From contig JAEWPN010000109.1 of NCBI GenBank assembly GCA_023399455.1, positions 1 through 22,223 on the forward strand: a stretch of 22,223 bases of DNA, given 5' to 3'. A program made the position numbers and the translations under genes. The stretch is from Bacillota bacterium. GTDB lineage: Bacteria > Bacillota > Clostridia > Lachnospirales > Lachnospiraceae. Of this stretch, positions 6,235-15,090 are shown piece by piece (the stretch's first letter is position 1; each line of letters begins with the position of its first letter). Under the pieces are notes generated by a model. The model saw only the letters and a program-made list of their open reading frames with translations. It was not told the origin of the DNA and searched no databases.

Positions 6235-6312
6235 ATTGTACAATATACCTGCTTGTTTGTCAAACCTCTTTTGTACAAAACGATAACAATCCGATGTCAT
6301 TATGTATGTACA
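6235..6312. promoter_or_regulatory. Three TGTACA-centred sites at 35-bp intervals
   Basis: ATTGTACAAT (6235-6244, perfect palindrome), TTTTGTACAAAA (6269-6280, perfect palindrome) and TGTACA (6307-6312) have centres exactly 35 bp apart. The rest of 5917-6328 holds no gene I can support. Confidence 0.4.
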
Positions 6313-6328
6313 AGCGGCGGCAAATATA

Positions 6329-6364
6329 ATAACACTACACCCTTAAAACCGAATGTAGTGTTAT
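6329..6364 (-). terminator. Terminator of the sugar importer operon
   Basis: Perfect 11-bp stem (6329-6339 with 6354-6364), 14-nt loop, followed on the minus strand by TATTTG. It is 60 nt after the last permease stop. Confidence 0.75.
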
Positions 6365-6423
6365 CTTATCAGGCATTCTTTTTATCCTATACCTCTTTTT
6401 CCTATACTTTCTCTATTTCTTTC

Positions 6424-7311
6424 TTATTCTTTCACCCCGCCGATCGTTAATCCCGCGACGAAGTACCTTTGCAGGAAAGGATACAGACAGATAATCGGCA
6501 GCATGGTCAAAATGGTGGCTGACGCACGTATAGAGGTAGGGGTAATGGCATTGGCCGCATTCTTCATCGTGTCTGCGCTTCCACTCTGCTGCATGACGGA
6601 AGTCAACAGCTTCATCAGCTCGTACTGCAGCGTCGTGTACTCATCTTTCATACGGTTATACAACATGGCGTCGAACCATGAGTTCCACTGTCCCACTGCC
6701 ACGAACAGGGCGATGGTAGCATACACCGGTTTACATAAAGGAGAGACGATTCTCAGGAAAATAGTCATATAACCAGCACCGTCTAACTGCGCGGACTCCT
6801 CCAGAGAATCCGGCAGCCCCAGCATATAGGTCCTCATTACCAGCATATTGAAAGCGCTGACCATTCCGGGAACCACGTATACCCAGAAAGTTCCGGTCAG
6901 GTTGAGGTTCTTATATAAGAGAAAAATGGGAATCATTCCTCCGTTCACATACATGGTGATTACCCAGAACAGTGAAAGCTGGGATTTAAACAAAAACCTC
7001 TTTCTGCTTACGATAAATGCCAGCAGCGCATTTGCTGCCAAAGCAGTTATCGTTCCTACAACGGTTCTGAGCACCGTTATATAAGCTCCTGTAAGCATGT
7101 TTTGCTTATGCAGCACGGTAATGTAATTTTTCAGCGTAAACTTTCTCGGCCATAGATAAATGCCTCCCCTTACCGTATCGATTCCGTCGTTAAAGGAAAC
7201 CGCCAGAGTATTGAGTACCGGATAAAGCGTAATTATCACAAACGACACCATGAACAGCGTATTAAATACTACGAATATTTTATCTGCCAAAGATGACTTT
7301 TTCTTTTTCAT
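6424..7311 (-). CDS. Carbohydrate ABC transporter permease, LplC/YtcP type
   Basis: A 295-residue inner-membrane permease of the CUT1-type sugar importers. About six membrane helices are visible, starting at residues 12-34 (IFVVFNTLFMVSFVIITLYP). It has the family signatures YPVLNTLAVSFN near the N-terminus and the cytoplasmic EAA loop ESAQLDGAGYMTIFLRIVSP near 185-205, which docks the ATPase. The C-terminus ends in FLQRYFVAGLTIGGVKE, typical of YtcP/LplC proteins. It follows the other permease by 12 bp with an overlapping ribosome site, so the two are co-transcribed. From the linked GH8 enzyme the cargo is inferred to be xylo-oligosaccharides. No ATPase gene is present; a shared MsmX-like ATPase elsewhere is expected for this family. 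Confidence 0.93.
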   Translation of the reverse strand: MKKKKSSLADKIFVVFNTLFMVSFVIITLYPVLNTLAVSFNDGIDTVRGGIYLWPRKFTLKNYITVLHKQNMLTGAYITVLRTVVGTITALAANALLAFIVSRKRFLFKSQLSLFWVITMYVNGGMIPIFLLYKNLNLTGTFWVYVVPGMVSAFNMLVMRTYMLGLPDSLEESAQLDGAGYMTIFLRIVSPLCKPVYATIALFVAVGQWNSWFDAMLYNRMKDEYTTLQYELMKLLTSVMQQSGSADTMKNAANAITPTSIRASATILTMLPIICLYPFLQRYFVAGLTIGGVKE

Positions 7312-7323
7312 GCTCCTACCTCC

Positions 7324-8265
7324 TTAGAATAACCGCTCTTCGCCGGCTCGCTTGGCCATCTCATTGGCAATCACAATCAGAATGATGCTGACCACGCTCT
7401 TAAAAATTCCGGCTGCGGTACCGAGTGAATAGTCATTTTGACTGATACCCCATTTCAAAACATAGATGTCGATAGTTTCCGAAACGCTCTTCACCAGTCC
7501 GTTTCCCAGCAAATACTGTACCTCGAAGCCTGCGTTCAGCACATTGCCTACATTTATAAGAAGCAGGATCATGATAGTGGACTTGATGCCCGGCATGGTG
7601 ATATATTTAATTTTGGCCCATCTGCCCGCGCCGTCTATGGAAGCCGCCTCATAGAGGCAGGGGTCTATGGATACGATGGCCGCCAGATAAATAATGGCAT
7701 TCCATCCGGTCTCCTTCCATACGTTGGCGAAGGCAACAATCGGCCAAAAATAGGATGAATGGGCGAAGAAATTAATGGTCGAATCTATGATATGCAGTTT
7801 CATCAGCACTTCGTTAATGATACCGTTCGTAGATAAGGCGTCGTGCAAAATGCCCGTTACGATAATCCACGAAAGAAAGTGGGGTAAGTACGAAATCGTC
7901 TGTACTGTCTTTTTTCCGAATTTGGAGCGAATTTCATTTAACAGTATAGCGAAAAGAATCGCCATAACAAATGTCGCTATCAGGTTGATGACGCCCATTG
8001 CCAGAGTATTTCTGATTACCTTAAGAAAGCCGTCATCCGTAAATAAAAACTTGAATTTATCCAATCCTACAAATTGGGAATGCAAAAAACCGTCCTTTGG
8101 CTTATAATTCTGGAACGCCATAATCCAGCCGCCTAACGGCAGATAATAGAAAATAACGCCATACACTACAAAGACGGCTGCCCAGAATAAGAGAAATTTC
8201 TGGCGTTTTACTTCTTTCCATGTGATTTGGACAGTCGGTGTCTTCGTTCTTGCTCTGCGAGCCAT
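7324..8265 (-). CDS. Carbohydrate ABC transporter permease, LplB/YteP type
   Basis: A 313-residue permease, partner of the downstream LplC-type protein. After a basic N-terminus (ARRARTKTP) the first helix spans about residues 27-47, followed by LPLGGWIMAFQNYKPKDGFL, the usual LplB/YteP periplasmic-side stretch. The EAA loop is EAASIDGAGRWAKIKYITMP near 203-222. The C-terminal AKRAGEERLF is typical. The ATG at 8265 follows GAGGAGAAGA. It is separated from the upstream binding-protein gene by a strong hairpin that probably lets only part of transcription through, as is common where the binding protein is needed in excess. Confidence 0.93.
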   Translation of the reverse strand: MARRARTKTPTVQITWKEVKRQKFLLFWAAVFVVYGVIFYYLPLGGWIMAFQNYKPKDGFLHSQFVGLDKFKFLFTDDGFLKVIRNTLAMGVINLIATFVMAILFAILLNEIRSKFGKKTVQTISYLPHFLSWIIVTGILHDALSTNGIINEVLMKLHIIDSTINFFAHSSYFWPIVAFANVWKETGWNAIIYLAAIVSIDPCLYEAASIDGAGRWAKIKYITMPGIKSTIMILLLINVGNVLNAGFEVQYLLGNGLVKSVSETIDIYVLKWGISQNDYSLGTAAGIFKSVVSIILIVIANEMAKRAGEERLF

Positions 8266-8325
8266 TTCTTCTCCTCCTCGTATTTATATTTGTCTTTTCA
8301 GATCAAAAGTGTAATCCTGATTATT

Positions 8326-8368
8326 AAAAGGCAGCCATAGTTACCTTAAGCAACCATGGCTGCCTTTT
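8326..8368 (-). terminator. Partial terminator between binding-protein and permease genes
   Basis: A 13-bp perfect outer stem (8326-8338 with 8356-8368), with an inner GTT/AAC pairing, followed by TAATAATC on the minus strand after the stem's own T run. The plus strand has a longer T run. It is most easily read as a polarity element that lowers permease relative to lipoprotein expression. Confidence 0.75.
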
Positions 8369-8393
8369 TTCATACTGCTTCATTCAACATCCG

Positions 8394-10109
8394 TTACTCT
8401 GTTGCCGACACTCTTCTGTCTAATTCCGCCTGCATCTCACTAAGGAAATCCTGAGGATTTGTAGCGTTGTATTTATCCATATATTCCGACCATGTGGACT
8501 GGAAATCTCCCGCCATAACTATCTTAGGCAGCCATTCGTGCTTTACCTCGCCCATTTTCGTCCATGCTACACCTCCGGGAGTCTCTGTTGTCAGCGAATT
8601 GGAGAAGGAATACATCGGATACCATGGGCCAACATCTACTTTTGCGGAACCGATCATTTCTACATAGCTGGTAACCCCATATGCCTCGAAGCACTTTACG
8701 AGAGGCTCCGCCAGGCTGTCGAAAAACTCAGAAGTCTGCTGTGTGGTCTGCATCGCATTCTTGCCATCCCTGCTAGTTCCAAGCCACTGCGGGAAATAAG
8801 AATACGTACAAAGGTGAGACGCCTTGTATTCCGTATCCGCCGCATTCACTCTCATTTCTTCCGTTCTGTAATATAAACCGTCATCATCAACCATATAGTC
8901 TGTACCTTCCACTCCCCAGAAGCGAAGATCATGAATTTCCTGACTCAGCAAGTCATTCATAAACTGGAACGCCGCATCGATGTCTTCACAACTTGTAGTT
9001 ACTGCAATACCGCTGGAATTGTTCAAGGTATCACCATAAGAATGCCATTGATTCTCCATTCCCTCTTCTATGGTGAGGCCGAGGGGTACATAGTTGCATC
9101 CTTGCTCATCCAGTCCCTGCTGTTTGAATACATCGTTTACCGTATAAGCAAAATCCCACCACTGATCGCACATGCCGAGCACGCGTCCCGTAGAAAGCTT
9201 TGCGATATATTCGTCATAGGTCTGGGTGGCAAATTCCGGATCAATGTTTCCCGCATTGTATTCTTTATTAAGTTTATCAAAATACTTCACCGCCGTATCG
9301 GTCGTATTGTAATCTACAATCTTCATATTATCTACATCTACAATAACAGAACCGTCATTGGGATAGCCGTCCAAAAACTGAGGTGCATTCTCAATACAGA
9401 AATATCTCCAGTCCTCACAGAGCATGGTATAAGGAATATAAGAGGTTCCATCCTCCATAGTGGGATTTGCTTCCGCATAGGAATCCAGCAATTCGAAATA
9501 CTGATCTAAGGTCTTAATTTCCGGATATCCTGCCCATTCCAGAACCTTAGCCTGAACCCAGAAGGCCTCATCGTTATGTGTGGTGGACTTATCCTCACCA
9601 TATGTATTCTGAAATACGTTTGCCCAGTAAATGTGTCCGTCATCCTGGCGGAATTTATCCCATTCCTCGTCACTGTACATTTCTTTCAGATTAGGATACT
9701 TCTCCAGATAATCGTCCCACGCTACCAAAGCTCCCGCATCGTACAGCGATTTCATTGCTTCTCCGCCGTTGATGAAATCAGGATATTCACCGCCTGCAAT
9801 GATAGTGCCCACCGCTTCCGCGTCCGTCTGACCCGTCAGCCAGGTTTCTTTCACCCTTACGCCTGTCTTCTGTGCAATCATTTCCTGAATCTCGTTTCCG
9901 TCGTTGATTTCAGCGCCAGGCATTGCGACGAACATGGTGAAATCTTTGATATCGCCGCTCGCCGCCTCCGTATCCTCACCGCCTTGCTCTGCTCCCACCT
10001 CGTCTGATGCCGATGTCTGGCTCGTTTCGCCGGAACCGCTTCCGCAGCCTGCAAGTAATGATGCAGTCATAACAACTCCCAATAAAAGTGCCGTTATTCT
10101 TTTTTTCAT
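8394..10109 (-). CDS. Extracellular solute-binding lipoprotein of the sugar importer (LplA/YtcQ type)
   Basis: A 571-residue lipoprotein with signal peptide and lipobox LLAGC (Cys22), followed by a Ser/Gly/Glu-rich linker. It is longer than typical CUT1 binding proteins, as usual for the LplA/YtcQ group. Family-type features are the early FTMFVAMPGAEINDGNEIQE segment, the IAGGEYPDFINGGEAMKSLY block (near 107-126), LVAWDDYLEKYPNLKEMYSD, and a DAAFQFMNDLLSQEIHDLRF region. The ATG at 10109 follows AAGGGAGG. It has its own promoter just behind the regulator terminator. The YesMN pair directly upstream and the GH8 gene beyond suggest a xylo-oligosaccharide ligand; the ligand itself is inference. 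Confidence 0.93.
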   Translation of the reverse strand: MKKRITALLLGVVMTASLLAGCGSGSGETSQTSASDEVGAEQGGEDTEAASGDIKDFTMFVAMPGAEINDGNEIQEMIAQKTGVRVKETWLTGQTDAEAVGTIIAGGEYPDFINGGEAMKSLYDAGALVAWDDYLEKYPNLKEMYSDEEWDKFRQDDGHIYWANVFQNTYGEDKSTTHNDEAFWVQAKVLEWAGYPEIKTLDQYFELLDSYAEANPTMEDGTSYIPYTMLCEDWRYFCIENAPQFLDGYPNDGSVIVDVDNMKIVDYNTTDTAVKYFDKLNKEYNAGNIDPEFATQTYDEYIAKLSTGRVLGMCDQWWDFAYTVNDVFKQQGLDEQGCNYVPLGLTIEEGMENQWHSYGDTLNNSSGIAVTTSCEDIDAAFQFMNDLLSQEIHDLRFWGVEGTDYMVDDDGLYYRTEEMRVNAADTEYKASHLCTYSYFPQWLGTSRDGKNAMQTTQQTSEFFDSLAEPLVKCFEAYGVTSYVEMIGSAKVDVGPWYPMYSFSNSLTTETPGGVAWTKMGEVKHEWLPKIVMAGDFQSTWSEYMDKYNATNPQDFLSEMQAELDRRVSATE

Positions 10110-10161
10110 TGTAAACCTCCCTTATTTATTTTTGATATTTTTATTTTATATTTTTTTAATA

Positions 10162-10190
10162 TTTATACAACCGGAGTAACTTCATAAAAA
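10162..10190 (-). promoter_or_regulatory. Candidate promoter of the importer operon
   Basis: TTTTTA (10190-10185) and TATAAA (10167-10162) on the minus strand, 17 bp apart. The poor -35 box is what one expects of a promoter needing an activator, here plausibly the adjacent AraC-type response regulator. The -35 overlaps the T run of the preceding terminator. Confidence 0.4.
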
Positions 10191-10231
10191 AACCGGATAA
10201 ATTCTAGTTTTCCTGCGTGAACTCATCCGGT
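10186..10231 (-). terminator. Terminator of the GH8-kinase-regulator operon
   Basis: ACCGGAT (10231-10225) pairs with ATCCGGT (10198-10192) across a 26-nt loop, followed by TTTTTTTA on the minus strand. It begins 12 nt after the regulator stop. Confidence 0.75.
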
Positions 10232-10242
10232 ATCTTTACCAG

Positions 10243-11847
10243 TCACCCTCCCGTGTCTCCGGCGTTCTTACGGTACCTTGACGGCGTGCATCCTTTCAGT
10301 TCAATAAATTTATTAATGAAGTAATCCGTATCATGATAGCCCACTTCCTCTGCTATCTGGCTGATTTTCTTGTCCGTCTTTAATAGCTGCTGAGCGGCCT
10401 CGCTAATCCGGTAACTTCCGAGATAATCCTTAAAGGACTGTCCGTATTTCTTCCTGAAAATCTGCCCCAGATAAGAACTGTTGACAAAATACTTCTGACT
10501 CAGTTCCCTTAAGGTCAGGTTCTCTGCAAAGCGCTCCTTTATTTCCCTCTCTACATCGAGAAGTACTCCTCTGGAAACATTCTTGCGAAGTTGAATCAGA
10601 TAATCCGCATACTCGCAGGCGAACCGTCTCAGATGAGCTCTTCCGCCTCTGGTAACATCCGCGTCGAACACGTTCTCGCTGATATAGAGCATGACCTCTT
10701 CCTGATTCACCGACTCATCCTGCTCCACCGCCAAATGAATGAGCTGAAAAAGAAGATAATTGGTATTCATGGAAATCAACTCCTTCATCATTCCCATGGA
10801 TTCCATTTCCAGAAACAAGTCATCCACGCTGCTGTTGATCTCCGCCCTGTCATTCTGCTCTACCGATAAGATCAGGCGATCTAAATTCTGCTTGCAAAGA
10901 AGGAATTTCCCATGATTGACCTGAACCTCTTCCTCATAATAATAAATGCTCTTTTTCATACGGAAACTTTTAAAGGAACGCAGCACACAGGAGGAGCTGT
11001 AGGAATGTGAGATTTTTCCAAGATCCTCCACCCGTTTCCCCACAAGGAGAATAACAGGAACGCGAAATTCCTCTTCTTCTGCTTTTTTTTGCAGTTTCTC
11101 CAGAAAGAGCTCCGTGCTCATCCCTAACCTCATAGCCATATCATCGCAATATACAAAGCCGATTTCATAGTCTTCCTCGAAACCCGGCATATCCTCAAAG
11201 AAATGGTCGCCGTCATTGCCTAAATAATCAAGGCAGTTTTGAAATAAGCGCTTCTTCATGGTTCGAAGTTCCTCATCTGACATCTCTTCCAGGACGGCGA
11301 TGTTGTCAAAGCAGATATGTACATAGCGCATTCCCTTCTGTTCGCCCCATAGACTGGTGATATAATCCAGAGTATCCTGACCGCACTTCCCACGGAGAAG
11401 TCCCATCAGATTCTGAGCAAGACGGGCTTTCTCCATCTTTTTAAGATCGACTTCCTTTTGTACCACAATTTCCTTTTCCTTGACGGCCTGCCGTAAAAGA
11501 AGAAGCAGGCTTTCCCTCTGCACAGGCTTTAAAATATAGTCCATGCAGGAATACCTCAGGGCTTTCTGAGCATATTGGAAATCGTTATAGCCACTAAGTA
11601 TAATGAACTGCGCTCCGGAAATGTTCTTTTCCCGAATTTCCCTAAGAAGCTCTATCCCGGTCATTACGGGCATACGGATATCCGCAATAATCAGGTCCAC
11701 CCGGTTATGCAGGAGAAATTCAAGGGCTTCTCTCCCGTTGGCCGCAGTCTTTGCTATTTCATACCCCTCCGCCTCCCAATCAACAAGAACTGAAAGCCCT
11801 TGCAGAATAAAAGGCTCGTCATCCACTAACATTACTTTCAGATTCAT
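10243..11847 (-). CDS. YesN-type response regulator with AraC DNA-binding domain
   Basis: A 534-residue cytoplasmic transcription regulator. Residues 1 to about 125 form a receiver domain with acidic pocket D9/D10, phosphoacceptor Asp56 in DLIIADIRMP, the Ser of FIILSGYND and the Lys of DYILKPV. A long middle region (about 130-430) without a named motif is typical of YesN proteins. The C-terminal 100 residues hold two helix-turn-helix units: LRELSQKYFVNSSYLGQIFR and ISQIAEEVGYHDTDYFINKF, with the AraC ending GCTPSRYRKN. It follows the kinase gene by 65 bp, with AAGGAGG before the ATG. Expected role: when phosphorylated by the upstream kinase it activates the importer promoter directly downstream. 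Confidence 0.95.
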   Translation of the reverse strand: MNLKVMLVDDEPFILQGLSVLVDWEAEGYEIAKTAANGREALEFLLHNRVDLIIADIRMPVMTGIELLREIREKNISGAQFIILSGYNDFQYAQKALRYSCMDYILKPVQRESLLLLLRQAVKEKEIVVQKEVDLKKMEKARLAQNLMGLLRGKCGQDTLDYITSLWGEQKGMRYVHICFDNIAVLEEMSDEELRTMKKRLFQNCLDYLGNDGDHFFEDMPGFEEDYEIGFVYCDDMAMRLGMSTELFLEKLQKKAEEEEFRVPVILLVGKRVEDLGKISHSYSSSCVLRSFKSFRMKKSIYYYEEEVQVNHGKFLLCKQNLDRLILSVEQNDRAEINSSVDDLFLEMESMGMMKELISMNTNYLLFQLIHLAVEQDESVNQEEVMLYISENVFDADVTRGGRAHLRRFACEYADYLIQLRKNVSRGVLLDVEREIKERFAENLTLRELSQKYFVNSSYLGQIFRKKYGQSFKDYLGSYRISEAAQQLLKTDKKISQIAEEVGYHDTDYFINKFIELKGCTPSRYRKNAGDTGG

Positions 11848-11912
11848 CCCACTTTCTGCCTCCTTATCCCTTTCTCCTGCATTTCATTCGCCGGCTTCGC
11901 CGTATTACCCTT

Positions 11913-13685
11913 CTAACTCCGCTTAAGCGCATCGACCGGTACCTTGATCAGTATGCAGGTGCCAATCCCTTTTTCACTTTCCAGATTGAACTGCGCCTTT
12001 CCTTCCGTTACCATCTTGAGCCGCAGACAGGCATTTATAATTCCTACATGCTCGTTTTCTTTAATAGTCTCTATGCTGCAGCTGCCCATTTTTTCCTCCA
12101 AGTCCTTGACCTGTCCTTCGTCCATTCCTTCGCCGGTATCCTCTACCTCCAAATACAGCGAGTCCTCTTTTTCAAACACTCTTACATAAATCCAACAGGC
12201 TGATGCCTTATTTTCCACACCATGGACACATGCATTCTCCACAAAGGTAACAAGAGTAAGCTTGGGAAGAGAGTAATTCTCACACCCCGGCGCTATAGCA
12301 ATTTCATAGGAGATCCGTTCTCCAAACCGATACTTTTGCAGCTCCAGGTATGCTTCGATGAATTTAATCTCATCCTCTATTGACACAAAATCTGAGGTCC
12401 AATTTACATTTTGTCTCTCCAGGGTCGCCAGTCGCTCTATCATTCCCGCCGTCTCCTCCTCTTTTTTCAGAATGCTGTGCATGCGGATGCTCTCCAGCAC
12501 ATTAAATAAAAAATGAGGATTGATCTGGCTGTGCAGAGCGAGCAGCTCCGCATTTTGTCTGGAAATGTCCATTTCCTGACGCTCCAGCCTGTCCTTGTAC
12601 ACCGTCTTAATGAGTTCCTGACTCCTTCTTACCATCCGGTTATAATTCTTCATCAAACTTCCGATTTCGTCCTTCCCTTTGATATCCTTTATCTCCTTTA
12701 AGCTTTCCGCCTCCACCTCGTCAAAGGCTTGGCTCAACTCTCTCAGCCTGCTGGTAAAGGAGTTATTGATGATATAGGTCAGCAGCCATGGCAGAGCAAT
12801 ATTTATCGCCAGCAGGAACAAAACGAGAGGAAAGTGGTTCCAAATCTGCCTCGAAATGGTATTGGTTGGTTGCATAACGAGGATTCGGATGTCTTCTCCG
12901 TACAGATTCCACTGTGACTCATAGCCGATTTTTTCCTTCCCCGTCAAATGCTCGAAATTCTGAGTATAGCTGGAATGTCCGTCGTTGGAAAACAATATTT
13001 TGTCATCGATGCATACATAGACAGCCATGCTGTATTTCATATTCGTTATTTTTCTAACCAGAGTGTTATAATCCAGGTCGATCCGCACCAGTTTTTCTCT
13101 ATCGGAATCCTTAAAGTAATTCAGCTTCCGCACGAGGGAAATTCTTCTCTTGGTGTTGGTGGAGGGATTATCGTCTCCCACATAATAGAAATGAAGAATC
13201 ATATCCTGCCCCGAATCCTTCAGCTTCCGATACCATTCCTCTTCTTCAGCCGAGGACAAGCGGTAAAAGTGACCTCCGTTAACAATTGTTTCGTTGTCGG
13301 TAAACAAGACCATGCTGGCACTTCCGGTACCCCAGCTCGATTCAGAAAAAACAGCTTTCAAAAGCTCCTGATTCGCCGCATAATAATCGAATCCCGATTC
13401 ATACTCCTTACCCAGAAAATCGTTGACGGTCCTGTTTACGTATATGCTCTTTGTCATGTTCACGGCTTCTTCCAAGGTATAAGACAAATCGAACTGCACT
13501 GCACTGGCGATATTCTTCATCAAAAGCCCCTGCTCCCTCGACTCCCCCTGAAGAAGAATAGCCAAAACAGCACTGTCCGTGGCAAATAAAGGAAGAAGCA
13601 CACAGCAGACATAAACAATCATCAGTTTTTTCTTCACATTGAAGTCATTCATCTTATTCTGGATATAATTCCACAGCCTTGCCAT
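11913..13685 (-). CDS. YesM-type sensor histidine kinase
   Basis: A 590-residue membrane sensor kinase. Membrane helices lie at about residues 19-45 and 277-300 and enclose a roughly 230-residue extracytoplasmic sensor, probably Cache-like. A HAMP linker follows (about 300-355), then a coiled stretch (RLERQEMDISRQNAELLALH). The phosphoacceptor is His391 in QINPHFLFNVLESIRM. The ATPase domain has the N box LVTFVENACVHGVENK (near 478-493) and the G1 box VEDTGEGMDE (near 513-522), ending LRLKMVTEGKAQFNLESEKG. It is 17 bp downstream of the GH8 gene, with TTAGGAGGGG before its start. The signal is probably an external sugar, possibly via the binding protein; the ligand is inference. Confidence 0.95.
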   Translation of the reverse strand: MARLWNYIQNKMNDFNVKKKLMIVYVCCVLLPLFATDSAVLAILLQGESREQGLLMKNIASAVQFDLSYTLEEAVNMTKSIYVNRTVNDFLGKEYESGFDYYAANQELLKAVFSESSWGTGSASMVLFTDNETIVNGGHFYRLSSAEEEEWYRKLKDSGQDMILHFYYVGDDNPSTNTKRRISLVRKLNYFKDSDREKLVRIDLDYNTLVRKITNMKYSMAVYVCIDDKILFSNDGHSSYTQNFEHLTGKEKIGYESQWNLYGEDIRILVMQPTNTISRQIWNHFPLVLFLLAINIALPWLLTYIINNSFTSRLRELSQAFDEVEAESLKEIKDIKGKDEIGSLMKNYNRMVRRSQELIKTVYKDRLERQEMDISRQNAELLALHSQINPHFLFNVLESIRMHSILKKEEETAGMIERLATLERQNVNWTSDFVSIEDEIKFIEAYLELQKYRFGERISYEIAIAPGCENYSLPKLTLVTFVENACVHGVENKASACWIYVRVFEKEDSLYLEVEDTGEGMDEGQVKDLEEKMGSCSIETIKENEHVGIINACLRLKMVTEGKAQFNLESEKGIGTCILIKVPVDALKRS

Positions 13686-13702
13686 ATGCCCCTCCTAATC
13701 CA

Positions 13703-14869
13703 TTACCAGATACGATAATTCCCGCTCAGTGCCAAGAAGGCAAAGAAATATAGGCAATTGTCATAATACCTTCTGTCTCCCCGGCGCAAGGGCTCATTCC
13801 ACAGCCTTTCCACAAAGCCCCATGCCTGCGCAATCTCTGACTTATTCGCGGAGCTCCCTATAACTGCCAGAGAGCCCTGCGCGGTAGTCGCTAACAGCCC
13901 CACCGGATGAAGTGCCGTTTCTTCCAAACAGGTGCCGTTCACCTCATATATCCGGTAAGGATCCTCCCTCCTTACCTCTCCCAGAAAATGCTGCAATCTT
14001 GCCGCCGCTCTTTCCTGTCCCTTCGTTACTCCGAACCACTCAAAATCCAGTCCGATATTGGCCACAGTTCTATATGCATCACTGTAAAACCAGTCGTGAC
14101 GATCCATAGTCCACGGCAAGGGTCTGCTCATAGGTCTTCCGTCAAACTCTGCATATTCCGCACTCATACCGGTCTTTTCATGGCAGGCCGTCTTCAAGTA
14201 CTCCCGGCTGACAGCCGCCGCCTCTTTCCAAAAAGGTCTGTCCTCTTCGTCTGCCCATAAAGCAAACAGCTCATAAAAGTGAGGCAGATGGTACGAAGGA
14301 TCCGTAAAATCAATTCCGGGCACAAATAAAATCTGTTTATTGCTAAGATTCCACATGGAGGTTCCTGGTCTGCCATTTTGTCCCTTGTGGAGGCAGGCTC
14401 TCAAAATTTTCTTCGCTTGTTTCGCATATGAGAAGATTCCATATCCCTCTCCCCATCTATGGGATGCAAAGAAAAGTGCCAGTGCAAAAAATTCTTCTCC
14501 ATCGGGCGCCGGACCAATAGAATTCTTTTTTCCGTCCGCAGCACATGACCAAGCGAAATAGCCTTCGTTCTCCCCCTCCTCCATCCACATGTAGGTACAT
14601 GCCCATTTCCACAGTCTGTCGAATTCCTCTTTCTTGTCCATCTGTACACAGATCATCATTCCATAGGACATTCCTTCAGTCCTGACATCATGATTACCGG
14701 TGTCTTCCAGATACCCCATATCATTCCCTGCAAGATGATATATTTTCTCCTCTTCGCTGCCATAGAAGAAAATATTCCAGATTTCCGAAAGCCTTTGGGA
14801 AATGATTTCCTTCGATTTACCACTTTCCAGAAACAGATTGCGGTAGGTCTTTGTCTCAAATGTGTTCAT
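13703..14869 (-). CDS. GH8 reducing-end xylose-releasing exo-oligoxylanase (Rex)
   Basis: A 388-residue cytoplasmic glycoside hydrolase that removes single xylose units from the reducing end of xylo-oligosaccharides. From memory it aligns along its full length with the Bacillus halodurans enzyme, which is also about 388 residues. Shared blocks are YRNLF at the start, DVRTEGMSYGMMICVQMD with the catalytic acid Glu65, AWSCAADGKKNSIGPAPDGE, FTDPSYHLPHFYELF, FYSDAYR with the likely catalytic base Asp264, LHPVGLLAT with the His (near 321) tied to reducing-end specificity in this family, and RRYYDNCLYFFAFLALSGN. No signal peptide is visible. The frame is open upstream to 14968, but ATG at 14869 is chosen because AAAGGA precedes it and it matches the family N-terminus. 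The first gene of an operon with the kinase and regulator. Confidence 0.93.
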   Translation of the reverse strand: MNTFETKTYRNLFLESGKSKEIISQRLSEIWNIFFYGSEEEKIYHLAGNDMGYLEDTGNHDVRTEGMSYGMMICVQMDKKEEFDRLWKWACTYMWMEEGENEGYFAWSCAADGKKNSIGPAPDGEEFFALALFFASHRWGEGYGIFSYAKQAKKILRACLHKGQNGRPGTSMWNLSNKQILFVPGIDFTDPSYHLPHFYELFALWADEEDRPFWKEAAAVSREYLKTACHEKTGMSAEYAEFDGRPMSRPLPWTMDRHDWFYSDAYRTVANIGLDFEWFGVTKGQERAAARLQHFLGEVRREDPYRIYEVNGTCLEETALHPVGLLATTAQGSLAVIGSSANKSEIAQAWGFVERLWNEPLRRGDRRYYDNCLYFFAFLALSGNYRIW

Positions 14870-14903
14870 ACCTGTTTTTCCTTTCGCTGTACAATAATTG
14901 TTT

Positions 14904-14922
14904 GCACGGCCTAAGACCGTGC
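14904..14922 (-). promoter_or_regulatory. Hairpin or operator in the GH8 leader
   Basis: GCACGG/CCGTGC inverted repeat with a 7-nt centre, about 35 nt upstream of the preferred GH8 start, next to an ACAATAATTGT palindrome (14891-14901). No convincing -35/-10 pair was found for this operon between 14869 and 15040. Confidence 0.35.
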
Positions 14923-15037
14923 CCCTTTCATCCATTCCTGATGTCATTGTACCCTCAAGGCTTCTCATAAGTCTCTGCTAATAATGCCTATTTGTTCTCA
15001 ATTTTTGCTGAAATACGAATGCTGGAATTCTATACAG

Positions 15038-15062
15038 CAAAAAAAGGAGGCTTTCGCCTCCT
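15038..15062 (-). terminator. Terminator of the ferritin gene
   Basis: On the minus strand AGGAGGC-GAAA-GCCTCCT is followed by seven T: a perfect 7-bp stem closed by a GNRA tetraloop. It lies 30 nt after the ferritin stop. Confidence 0.92.
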
Positions 15063-15090
15063 AATTTCGTTTTATAAAAATAAATAATAA

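Noticed and set aside
5917..6328. Riboswitch in the long pckG upstream region
   Set aside because: No known aptamer pattern was recognised; only palindromes of operator type were found.
12948..13589. 213-residue plus-strand open frame opposite the sensor kinase
   Set aside because: Antisense shadow of the kinase sensor domain; no ribosome site or family pattern.
14870..14968. N-terminal extension of 33 residues on the GH8 enzyme
   Set aside because: Its starts lack a good match to the family N-terminus, and it contains the leader hairpin; the ATG at 14869 gives the normal family length.
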